A DNA stretch of 64,000 nt, taken from CAWAHD01 sp963781785 (GTDB lineage Bacteria; Planctomycetota; Planctomycetia; Isosphaerales; Isosphaeraceae). The notes below the pieces were generated by a model. It had not been told where the DNA came from, did no database searches, and saw only the letters and a program-made list of their open reading frames with translations. Made by a program: the position numbers and the translations under genes. This document shows, one piece after another, positions 17,907-26,587 of the stretch (within the stretch, counting starts at the first letter, position 1; the number at the start of each line of letters is the position of its first letter). The stretch is taken from contig CAWAHD010000005.1 in the NCBI GenBank assembly GCA_963781785.1, positions 62,001 through 126,000 on the forward strand, written 5' to 3'.

Positions 17907-19470
17907 CCGCCTTTACTGGATCGCCATCAGCTATCTCACCCGGCCGCTTTATCTCTGGCTGGTTGTTGGGAGTGCCGTTTTCGCCCCGCTCTTGCTGATC
18001 GAGCACCCCCCACAAAGGAGCATACAGCCTAGGTTTCGCCCCATCCCCGCGCCAATCTGCGGATTGATAGAGCGGCCACGCTGAAGTCAGGCCGCACTGC
18101 GGTGGTTGATCAGCATGAACCGACGGCGCTGTTCGCACTCATGAGCATGCTGACTTTGCCGGCACTGGGGCTTGGCATCCAGCTTTATAGCCAATTTCGG
18201 GGACCGGGCAGCCGACTGATGCCGGGATTCGCTGCCGCTCATGTGCTGGTTGGCATTGTGCTGGCCGTCGGCCCGGTGGTCCTGATGGCGGCACGGTTGA
18301 TTCGGGAGCCGGGTGCCAGCCTGGCCGGATCTCTTCTGCTGCCATCGACAGTGGTTAGCGTCGTGCTGGCCTGCACGGTTTCCATTGCCGCAGGGGGATG
18401 GCATCAAGTCGAGACGAACCGAGGCGCCAAACTCACGATCGTTGTTTCCGTGTTCCTGCTGATCACGCCTGTTGGCCTGTCCTGTGCGCTCTACAGCCAA
18501 ACGCTCCGCCAGCGGTTATTGGCGGCGAATGATCCTGTAACGGTATTCATCCTGATCTTCATTGTCGCGGCAGCGAGTGCACTGACCTTTTGGATCTTGA
18601 ACAGGCTTGTCGATTGGGCTTCAGAGGCGGGATTGGACAATCGCAGACTTCCCAACGACATTTTTTTATGGGGCCCGCACACACATCGAATTGAGCATCA
18701 GCCGCTTTCCGACTTCGCAACGCGGTTCCGTGACCGGCAAGAGCGCCAGATCGAAGAGTTGTCCCACGGTCGCGAGCCACTGGCCAGGTGGGGCAAGATC
18801 CAGCGCTGGCGGCTGGGCAATGCTGCCCAGTGGCCTTTCGTCCTGGGCTCTCTCATCGGCCTCATTCTCATGCTAATTATCTTGCTGGTCGGGACCAGAT
18901 TATTGCTGGGCACGTGGTTCAATTCCACCGTTCTAGAGCCCCTGCCGTTCTTGTATCTGGCAATGGTTGCCTTCATGGTCGGTGGGCAGTGGCGGTTGCG
19001 GACGCAAGTTTTGCCGCTGGAAATCTTGCGGCCTACCAGCCGCGCGTCTTTGCAGCGCGAGTGGATGTGGGCCTTGCTGCTGGATGTGGTGCCCGGCGCG
19101 ATCGGTTTCCGCCGCGCTCGAGTCGGTTGTCCTCAATGCTGTGCCGCCCTTGGGGATGGTCTGGTCCCGAGTGCCGCTGGATTTTCTCGTGCTCCTTCCC
19201 GTAGGAATGTGCGCCGCCGCGGGTATGGCATCCATGGTGGCGGTGATTCGACGAACCTGGTTTTTGGTTTTGCTCGGCTACACCGTGTTTATTCTCGCCC
19301 TGCTGGCCAAGGCGTGGGTCCGATCTCAATCTGGCTCATTTAATCACTTGGGACCTGTCAATCACCATGGGTTAGACGCATTTTTCTGGTTCCCCAGCGT
19401 GATTGGCCTCGGTGTGGCCTGGGTCATGGCCCGTCGTTGGCGAAAACTTGAGATTGGCGCAATACTCTGA
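17899..19470 (+). CDS. ABC transporter permease (frame broken twice)
   Basis: About 520 residues from ATG 17899 (overlapping the ATPase gene). It opens MLNRLYWIAISYLTRPLYLW. The chain continues in a second frame from about 18035 (ANLRIDRAATLKSGR, then LFALMSMLTLPALGLGI) and returns to the first near 19105 (LESVVLNAVPPLGMVWSRVP). About ten hydrophobic segments are visible, with a cytosolic loop of roughly 100 residues in the middle. It forms the membrane channel of the GntR-ATPase-permease operon. The exported substrate is unknown. With three breaks in 2.4 kb, either this locus is decaying or the read quality is poor here; the window-wide pattern favours the latter. Confidence 0.82.
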
Positions 19471-19535
19471 AGGTGTCTTCGACCGTTACGAAAAAGATGG
19501 TCCGACGAGAGACGATTGGTCACAAGCTTCGTCGA

Positions 19536-20615
19536 TCAAGCGGGCGCAACCTCGTGCAGCTTGGCAGGCCGCGCTCCTTCCGGATCCCGCCGTGAAAGCA
19601 CGTCGAGAACCGTGGGACCACGCCTTCCGAGCCGCGGGAAGAAATAGCCGTAACACGACACCGCCTGCTCGCGATAGGGCCGGTAACGCAGCAGGATTTC
19701 ATGTGCCTTCGCCAGGTTGAAATGCGGAATGAGCCCGAAGACGTGATGGGTGAGGTGATAGTCCTGGCCATACGGGAAAACACACCAGTTGAAGATGGGG
19801 TTGCAGTGAAAGTTCCGCGAGTGAGTGAATTCACCCTCCGGGGCATTGCTGTGATGGGCGATCTCGCGAAGCTGCATGAAGAAGGCGTAAAAGGTCAGAA
19901 GGGGGGTGACCCAGAACAGGAAGAAAATCGGCCAGGACCCGGTCAGGTGCACAATCGCGAGCACCGGCAGCCAGAAGGCCCCGCGCATGCAGCGGCCGAC
20001 GCGAAAACGGTAGACACATCGGGGCTCGCGCAAGCCACCACTGGTCACGTTCGCGTTCTTGGCCTGTCCAAAAAGATATTTCCAGAGCGACAGCGGCCAG
20101 AGCGACAACACCACATACCGGTGCCAGAATCTTGGTTTGCTCATCGGAAACGGATAGCGGTCACCATCAAAATGCAGGCGACGGACATCCGGGTCGCGGT
20201 CGGCGTCGCCCAGGAACTGATGATGGTTCAGGTGCGTGGCCCGGAACCGCTGGGTCATGGCCATCAGGGGAAACATGCACAGCAAGTCCGAAACCAGCTC
20301 GTTGGCCAGCCGGTTCCGGAAGAGGGCGTAATGAGAGGCCTCATGCCCCAGGCCCGATAGCCGGTGCTGCAGCGCTGCAATCACCGCCATTCCCAGCACG
20401 GCCAGCGGCACAAAGACCACTGTCGCAAGCTGCCCGGTTGACCACGAAGAGTACACCCAGACGCACGCCGCCAGCGATGTGATCAGCCCCGCGTACTCTC
20501 CGAATAGAAACCGGATGTTCGTGTGGTTGTCAGCCCGCAGAAGCGGGACCAGCAGCCGGTGGGTTTCATCCCATGTCAAATCGGCGGAATTCGCGGTTGC
20601 CATGGCGTCGGCCAT
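19536..20615 (-). CDS. Membrane fatty acid desaturase
   Basis: 359 residues from ATG 20615 (a TTG five codons upstream is the alternative; neither has a strong ribosome site). The three His boxes of diiron desaturases are present: H91-E-A-S-H95, H128-L-N-H-H132 and HLTHH in DYHLTHHVFGLIPHF near residue 298. Several membrane segments surround them (LATVVFVPLAVLGMAVIAAL; IFFLFWVTPLLTFYAFF). The family inserts double bonds into lipid acyl chains, or hydroxylates or cleaves related lipids, using O2 and ferredoxin or a similar donor. Substrate and position are unknown. It is convergent with the ABC permease and divergent from the sigma factor gene. Confidence 0.9.
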   Translation of the reverse strand: MADAMATANSADLTWDETHRLLVPLLRADNHTNIRFLFGEYAGLITSLAACVWVYSSWSTGQLATVVFVPLAVLGMAVIAALQHRLSGLGHEASHYALFRNRLANELVSDLLCMFPLMAMTQRFRATHLNHHQFLGDADRDPDVRRLHFDGDRYPFPMSKPRFWHRYVVLSLWPLSLWKYLFGQAKNANVTSGGLREPRCVYRFRVGRCMRGAFWLPVLAIVHLTGSWPIFFLFWVTPLLTFYAFFMQLREIAHHSNAPEGEFTHSRNFHCNPIFNWCVFPYGQDYHLTHHVFGLIPHFNLAKAHEILLRYRPYREQAVSCYGYFFPRLGRRGPTVLDVLSRRDPEGARPAKLHEVAPA

Positions 20616-20952
20616 CGTTGTCTGGCCCAAGAGCTAATCGGTCATCAATAATCCATCTTAACGCGTGATCTTGGAGAGTTTAGCCCATTCTGGGTAGTAT
20701 AGGCAAGTTTTCGGTTTGGGGTCTGTTCGGTCCCGCTCACGAGGAGTTTCGATCCGGCATCTGTGCGGTGAACGCCGATTGGAGTTCCGACCGGGAGGCA
20801 TCTACCCATCGCGTTTGCTCCGGATAAGATGAAGACAGAGACATGGCGGGGCCGAGGGTGGCGGCGATGGACTTGCCGATTGAGCCGCTCTCTCGGAAGC
20901 AGGCCCCGATTTTGAGGAACCAAGCGATCAAGTCCGTCGTCGAAGGATTGTG
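20616..20952. other. Divergent promoter region, nothing else recognised
   Basis: 337 bases between the desaturase (minus) and the ECF sigma gene (plus). No supported reading frame or repeat. It probably includes a self-regulated sigma promoter, but I cannot point to its boxes. Confidence 0.5.
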
Positions 20953-21566
20953 ATGACCCGGCCTATGGACGACCACAGTCTTGTGAAAGCCTGTCGCGCC
21001 GGTCAAACCGAGGCGTTCGGCGCCTTGGTCCTGCGCTACCAGGAGAGACTGTACCAAACCGTACTGCGCCTGAGCGGCAGTTCCGAGGATGCCAACGACG
21101 TCCTTCAGGACACGTTTCTGCGGGCGTTTGAGAAGCTCGACCAGTTTCAGGGGGAAAGCTCGTTTTACACGTGGGTCTATCGCATCGCCGTCAATCTGGC
21201 GTCTCGGGCTACCGGCGCCGTCGTGCTCGCTCGCTCTTCAAAGGAAGGCGCGGGCCCTTGGTGACCCGCACCGAGGGCGCGATTGACGTATCCGCGGAGG
21301 CCGACCCCACCTTTCCCCTGGAGCGTGCCGAGCGCGAGCGGATCGTCGAGCTCGCCCTCAACGAGCTCGGTGCCGACCACCGCGCCGTCGTGGTTCTGAA
21401 AGATTTCGATGGCCGGCGGTACGAGGAGATCAGTGCCATCCTCAAGGTCCCGGTCGGAACGGTCCGAAGTCGCCTGCATCGCGCCCGGGGAGAGCTTCGC
21501 GAACGTCTGAAAGGCTTGGTCGAGGCAGAACAACCACTCCGTCAGGGATCTTCCAATGCACCCTGA
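20953..21566 (+). CDS. ECF RNA polymerase sigma factor (frame broken once)
   Basis: About 204 residues from ATG 20953 (GAAGGA upstream). Region 2 is MDDHSLVKACRAGQTEAFGA, then LVLRYQERLYQTVLRLSG and DVLQDTFLRAFEKLDQFQG, followed by FYTWVYRIAVNLA. Near 21205 the frame changes; the continuation has RRRRARSLFKG and region 4: ELGADHRAVVVLKDFDGR and YEEISAILKVPVGTVRSRLH. One missing base explains the break. Spacing and motifs match the RpoE-like group. The anti-sigma gene follows after 79 bases, so this is a classic regulated pair. It probably directs transcription of its own operon, including the exporter genes downstream (inference). Confidence 0.9.
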
Positions 21567-21645
21567 CCGGGCGATTAACCGGGTGCCGCCTCGCTCCGCA
21601 TCGTGTCGAGCGCCCAATTGACCCCTTTTTTGTCAGTCCAAACTC

Positions 21646-22953
21646 ATGACTAGTGACGACGAATCATTCCTGAGTGCCTACATGGATGGTCAGCTCGGCG
21701 CCGACGAGCAACAGTGGGTCGAGTCCGCCTTGGTCTCGAATCCGCGGCTCGCCGAGCAGTTGAGAAGTCTGACCAGCCTGCGCGATCTCGTCGCCGGCTT
21801 ATCGCGTGACGCCCCGGTCGACGTGGCTCCCCGGGTCATGGCCCGGATCAAGGGCCTGTCACCGCCGGGAACTGTGTCACCTGCATTGGCCTGGTGGCGA
21901 TTCCGCTCTCGACGTCTGTTCTCGCCCAATGGCAACCTCGCCGCCGCCGCCGGCCTCTTGGTCGCCGCCACGTTATTCCTTGTCCAGAGCATCCTGGTTC
22001 ATCGAGCCGATCGTGGTTCCGCGGTCACGGTGGTGAAAGGGCCCACCAGCACTGACCCTAAGGTCCCAGCATTGCCCGACCATGTCACGGTTGCGCCCTC
22101 GAACGATCGAGATCGCGCTTCCTCATCCCATACGGTAAAAATCCGTTCGGGTGCAACCGGCATGGACGAAGCGATCGCGGGCACCGGCGTCGGCCGCCTC
22201 CACTCGCCAGAGCTGGTGGAATCTTCCGCCAGTCGTGATCTGGAAAACGTTCGACGATACCTCGACCACCCCAACCTGCGCCGGCTCTTTTTTGTCAAGA
22301 ACCCGCGCGGCGGCACGGCCGCTCGGAAGGTGGCCAGCATCGTCGAGCGCACGACCCGCCACGACTTCTTCAAGATCACGATCTCGCAAGGAATCGTGAT
22401 CGACCCGCGGCACCCGGACCAGGCCACGGTGTTCGCCGTGGTCGTCGGCGCAAGCGATTTGAGCAGTCTGGCAGATCAGCTCAAAAGCGCGCTGCCCGGT
22501 CTCTTCGAGGAATCGCCCGTCGAACCCGGTATCGTGACCCAACTGGCGGAGGCCAGCCAGGTTCAGTCGCTTCCAGCGGCCCCCGGAGTGGGCCAGGTCT
22601 CGATTCCCAAGGCGGATCTCGCGCTTCTCGCCAAGGACCTGAGCGGCGGCGAGGCAGCCGGACAGAGTGGGAAGGCCGGATCGACTCGATCCGCTGGTGA
22701 GCCCGAGCGGACCACCACGCTCGAGCAGGAGCAGAGCGCGCCTGTGACGCCACCGGCTCGGCCGTCCGGTTCCGATTCTCAACCGGAGCCGGCGCGGCGG
22801 CCGCCGGGAATCGGCAATCGGGAATCGGGAATCGTATCGTCGCACCGCGCGAATGCGAATGATTCGCAAACCGCGAAAAGCTCTGCCGGCTCCATGGTTC
22901 GGGACGACGAGATCGTCGTGCTCGTCTGGGTTTACGAGTCTGGCCCGACCTGA
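21646..22953 (+). CDS. Transmembrane anti-sigma factor with long external domain
   Basis: 435 residues, ATG 21646. The N-terminal 70 residues have the anti-sigma fold pattern (DDESFLSAYMDGQLGADEQQ and ALVSNPRLAEQLRSL) without the HxxxCxxC zinc site. One membrane helix spans 98-118 (LAAAAGLLVAATLFLVQSIL). Outside the membrane, residues 195-300 form a folded domain (LENVRRYLDHPNLRRLFFV; TTRHDFFKITISQGIVID). The last 130 residues are Gln/Ser/Pro-rich and flexible. It should hold the preceding sigma factor inactive until an external signal arrives, but the signal is unknown. The ABC exporter operon starts 18 bases after its stop. Confidence 0.85.
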   Translation: MTSDDESFLSAYMDGQLGADEQQWVESALVSNPRLAEQLRSLTSLRDLVAGLSRDAPVDVAPRVMARIKGLSPPGTVSPALAWWRFRSRRLFSPNGNLAAAAGLLVAATLFLVQSILVHRADRGSAVTVVKGPTSTDPKVPALPDHVTVAPSNDRDRASSSHTVKIRSGATGMDEAIAGTGVGRLHSPELVESSASRDLENVRRYLDHPNLRRLFFVKNPRGGTAARKVASIVERTTRHDFFKITISQGIVIDPRHPDQATVFAVVVGASDLSSLADQLKSALPGLFEESPVEPGIVTQLAEASQVQSLPAAPGVGQVSIPKADLALLAKDLSGGEAAGQSGKAGSTRSAGEPERTTTLEQEQSAPVTPPARPSGSDSQPEPARRPPGIGNRESGIVSSHRANANDSQTAKSSAGSMVRDDEIVVLVWVYESGPT

Positions 22954-22971
22954 GAGGGCTCTGTCCGCGTG

Positions 22972-23922
22972 ATGATCCAGGTCGACCGGCTGTCAAAACG
23001 GTATGGCTCGCACGTGGCCGTCGATGCCATCCACTTCCACGTGGAGCAGGGTGAGATCGTCGGCCTGCTCGGGCCCAATGGCGCCGGCAAGACGACGACC
23101 ATGCGGATGCTGACGACCTACTTGAGTCCCACGAGCGGTCGTGCGGTTCTGGCCGGTCACGACGTGCTCGACGAGCCTCTGGAGGTCCGACGGAAAGTTG
23201 GGTATCTTCCCGAAAACGTTCCGCTTTATCACGAGATGCGGGTGGACGAATACCTCCGGTATCGCTCGCGACTCAAAGACGTGCCGCGGCGCGAGCGTCG
23301 CCGGGCCATCGGTGAGGTCGTCGGCCGTTGCAAGCTGGGCGAGGTCGAACACCGGTTGATTGGCCAGCTCTCGCGCGGGTTCCGCCAGCGAGTCGGCCTG
23401 GCCGAGGCGATGGTACACGACCCCGAGATCCTGATCCTCGACGAGCCGACTGCCGGGCTTGACCCGATCCAGATTCGCGAGGTTCGCGACCTCGTTCGTC
23501 AGTTGGCCGAGCGGCATACGATTCTCCTGTCCACCCACATCTTGTCGGAGGTCGAGGCTGTGTGCGGGCGGGTGATCATCATCGCGCGGGGTCGCATCGC
23601 CCTTGACGACCAGCTCGGCAACCTGCGGCGGCAAGGCACGATCACGCTGGAAGCCCGTGGACCGGGCGATACGATCCGGTCGATTCTCCAGACGATTCCC
23701 GGCGTTGAGCGGGTGAATCTGGTCCGAAAAGAGGGCGATTATGCCTGCTTCGAGATCAAGACCAAGGATTCCCAGGACCTGCGCGAGGCCATGAGCCACA
23801 AACTGGTGACGGGCGGCTGGCCGCTTCGGCAGCTTGATCTGCGGCCCAGCTCGCTGGAAGAGCGATTCACCCAGGTCGTCAGCCAGGACACCCTGGCCGA
23901 AGCTCAGCTCGAGGCAAGGTGA
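22972..23922 (+). CDS. ABC transporter ATP-binding protein, GldA-like
   Basis: 316 residues from ATG 22972. Walker A is LLGPNGAGKTTTMRML; the Q-loop region is VRRKVGYLPENVPLYHEMRV; the signature is LSRGFRQRVGLAEAMVHDP; Walker B is ILILDEPTAGLDP; the H-loop is ILLSTHILSEVEAV. The roughly 100-residue C-terminal extension matches GldA-type ATPases of ABC-2 exporters. It starts immediately after the anti-sigma gene and overlaps the permease start, placing it first in a four-gene exporter set (ATPase, permease, GldG-like, DUF4340). It powers export or membrane remodelling; in Bacteroidetes the relatives serve gliding, in planctomycetes the role is not known. Confidence 0.93.
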   Translation: MIQVDRLSKRYGSHVAVDAIHFHVEQGEIVGLLGPNGAGKTTTMRMLTTYLSPTSGRAVLAGHDVLDEPLEVRRKVGYLPENVPLYHEMRVDEYLRYRSRLKDVPRRERRRAIGEVVGRCKLGEVEHRLIGQLSRGFRQRVGLAEAMVHDPEILILDEPTAGLDPIQIREVRDLVRQLAERHTILLSTHILSEVEAVCGRVIIIARGRIALDDQLGNLRRQGTITLEARGPGDTIRSILQTIPGVERVNLVRKEGDYACFEIKTKDSQDLREAMSHKLVTGGWPLRQLDLRPSSLEERFTQVVSQDTLAEAQLEAR

Positions 23923-23924
23923 CC

Positions 23925-24689
23925 ATGCGGCACGTCGTCACCATGCTGGGACGTGAGCTCTCGGCCTACTTCCTGGGCCCGATGGCCTACATGGTGCTCC
24001 TGGCGTTTCAGGGGATCGCCGCGCTCAACTTCTGGGAGCTCGTCGACATCCTCAGCCAGCCGCAGCGTGAACTGTCGAATATCCGTGATCCGATGAATAC
24101 GTACATCTCCGGGAGCCCGGCGTTCTGGCTGCTGATCCTGGTGGCCGTCCCACTCTTGACGATGAGGCTATTTGCCGAGGAGCGCCGGTCGGGCACGATC
24201 GAAGGACTCTTGACCGTACCGGTGACCGAGACGGAGATCGTGCTGGCCAAGTGGCTGGCTGGCGTCGTGATGTACTGCGTGATGCTCGTTCCGTTTGCCA
24301 TGTATTTGCCGATCCTGTATTACCAGGGAAACTTCAATTTCGACATCGGCCCGGTTCTTGCGGTGACGATCGGTTTGACAACCATGGGCATGATGTTCGT
24401 CGCGATCGGTTTGTTCATGAGCTCGCTCACGCGGAACCAGTTGATCGCCGCGATCTGGACCTTTCTGGTCTTGTTTTTCCTGATCGTCATGATTCCGATC
24501 GTATACCAGAGCGCGGTGCAGCAGCCTTCCGCGCTGTCCGATGGGCTGGGGTTCGTCGCAATTCTCAGCCAGATCCGCAGTTTCGGCATGGGTCAGCTCG
24601 ACCTTCGGTACCTGGTCATCCATCTGTCGGTTTGCATTGTGCTCTTGAACCTGACCGTGAAGGTCATCGCGATGCGCAGCAACCGCTAG
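23925..24689 (+). CDS. ABC-2 type permease, GldF-like
   Basis: 254 residues from ATG 23925, with AAGGTGA just upstream; a GTG at 23919 overlapping the ATPase stop is an alternative start. Six membrane segments are evident. The cytosolic coupling motif LFAEERRSGTIEGLLTVPVT (then EIVLAKWLAG) is diagnostic of ABC-2 permeases, and VLAVTIGLTTMGMMFVAIGL gives the long central helix. It forms the membrane part with the GldA-like ATPase. A periplasmic loop after the first helix (residues 40-68) is typical of GldF. Substrate unknown. Confidence 0.92.
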   Translation: MRHVVTMLGRELSAYFLGPMAYMVLLAFQGIAALNFWELVDILSQPQRELSNIRDPMNTYISGSPAFWLLILVAVPLLTMRLFAEERRSGTIEGLLTVPVTETEIVLAKWLAGVVMYCVMLVPFAMYLPILYYQGNFNFDIGPVLAVTIGLTTMGMMFVAIGLFMSSLTRNQLIAAIWTFLVLFFLIVMIPIVYQSAVQQPSALSDGLGFVAILSQIRSFGMGQLDLRYLVIHLSVCIVLLNLTVKVIAMRSNR

Positions 24690-24722
24690 TGGGAGAGGCG
24701 CGGCTGGGGGGGCCGGCTTTCG

Positions 24723-26587
24723 ATGAACGGTGTATTGCAAAGCTATCTCTCTCGCGCTGAGCTCTGGCTGGTCCTGGCTGCGCTGGCTGTGTTCCTGATC
24801 GTGACGTGGGTGCTGCGGGTGCGCCGCCGGGCCAGGCGGTCGCGGCCGAAGACGACGCCCAGGCCCCGCGTGCGGGCATCCGCGAGCGAAGTATCGCGGC
24901 CGTCGTCGCCGGCCTGGTGCTCATCATCGCGGCCGCGTACGTCCTGCTGGTTTACGGGATCCCCTGGTCGCTGCCGATCTTCGCGCTGGGGTTCGGCCTG
25001 GTCTTCTACCAGATTGGCCGGAACCGCCAGTACCGGCATGCAAGCCCGTCGTTGCGCCGGGCCATGGATCTCTCGACAGCTCTCGTGAACACGGGCCTCC
25101 TCGCGGGCATCCTGATCGTGGTCAACGTGATCCTGTTTCGCTATTGCGGCCGCCCCATCGACATGACGCGCGAGGGAACGTACACGCTCTCGTCGCTTAC
25201 GGTCAACCAGCTTGCATCCCTGGACCGGCCGGTCACGTTTACCATGGTGTTCGGCCACGGGGTTCGAGCGATCCGCCAGCTTGAGCGGGTCCGGCAGCTC
25301 CTCGAGTCGTACCGGGTCCAGAATCCGCGGATGATCACGCTTGCCACCCGCGACCCTTACAACGATCCGACCGCGCTCGACGAGCTTGCCAAGCACGTGC
25401 CGGAACTCGAGCTGCGGCAGTCTGGAGGGGTGGTGTTGATCGAGTACGGCCAGGGGGATTCCGCGACGTATGTGATCGTGCGTAATCAGGATCTGTTCGA
25501 GCAGATTCCACTCGACCGGGCACGCGGCGGGCTCGATCATTACGCCTCGGCGTTTACCGGTGAAGACGAAATGACATCAGCGCTCATTCGCATGCGCGAG
25601 GGCAAGAAGTCGAAGGTGGCGTTCACGACGATGCACGGCGAGCTGGTGACTTCCGACCTGAACCCGCGGGGGGCTGGCATCGGCTTCTGGAAAGCTCGGC
25701 TGAGCAAGGTCGGCTGCGAGGTCATCGACCTCAACCTGGCCGACGAGATTCCCTCGGATCTCAGCCTGCTGGTCGTGGCAGGCCCGAAGACGCCGTTCAA
25801 GCCCGAGGAGCGGATCAGACTGCAAACCTACGCCGATCGCGGCGGCCCGATCCTGCTCTTGCTGGGCAACAGCGAGCCAAGCGGACTCGATGAACTCCTC
25901 AAGTCGTTCAACCTGGTGCTCGGCACGGGCGTGGTGATCGATTCCCGGTACAATTACAACCGCAACGCGAGTCTGGTGTTCGCCTCCATCCAGCCGGGCG
26001 CGCAGCACCCGATCGTGGATCCGATCGGTTCGAATCGCTGGGTGCTCTTGCCCGGCGCTGCCCCGCTGTCTTTATTGGGGGAAACGGGGCCAAGGGCGGC
26101 GCAGCCCGGGAGCCCGGCGCAGCCAGCGCCGGTCAACTCGGATCTGGTACCGGTGCCGATCCTGTGGACCAGCGGTTCTTCGTGGGCCGAGACCGACTTG
26201 AAGGCAGCGCCGGTCCGACTGGATCGCAACGTCGACAAGCCCGGACCGATCCTGGTGGGTGTGGCCGTAGCCGAGCGCCGGCCGCAGCGCGGGTCACCCG
26301 GCGGTGCGGCCGGGGGAAAGCCGAGGCTCGTCTTGTTCTCGTGCCCGGCAATGGCCGCGAACGCGTTTCAGGAGATCGAGCGGACCAACCTCGACATATT
26401 GATGAACGCCGCGAGCTGGCTGCGCGGCCGTGCCGACACCCAGGGTATCATCCCCAACCCCCACGTCGCGCTCACGCTGTCGGTCGATCCGTATTTGCGG
26501 TCGAGGCTGATTCTGGTTCCGTCGGTCGTTTCCTTCTTGTTGATCCTGGCCATGGGAATCATCGTCTTCACCGCCCGGCGCGAATGA
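24723..26587 (+). CDS. GldG-like ABC transporter auxiliary protein (frame broken once)
   Basis: About 621 residues from ATG 24723. The first membrane segment (AELWLVLAALAVFLIVTWVL) is in one frame; the rest runs from about 24840 in another (AVAAEDDAQAPRAGIRERSI). It includes two more N-terminal helices, then the GldG/ABC_transp_aux external region: YTLSSLTVNQLASLDRPVTF, VAFTTMHGELVTSD and RIRLQTYADRGGPILLLLGN. A C-terminal helix (ILVPSVVSFLLILAMGIIVF) re-enters the membrane. The fold resembles a ThuA/glutamine-amidotransferase-like module that accompanies GldA/GldF exporters. Its stop overlaps the DUF4340 start (ATGA), so translation is coupled. Confidence 0.87.
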
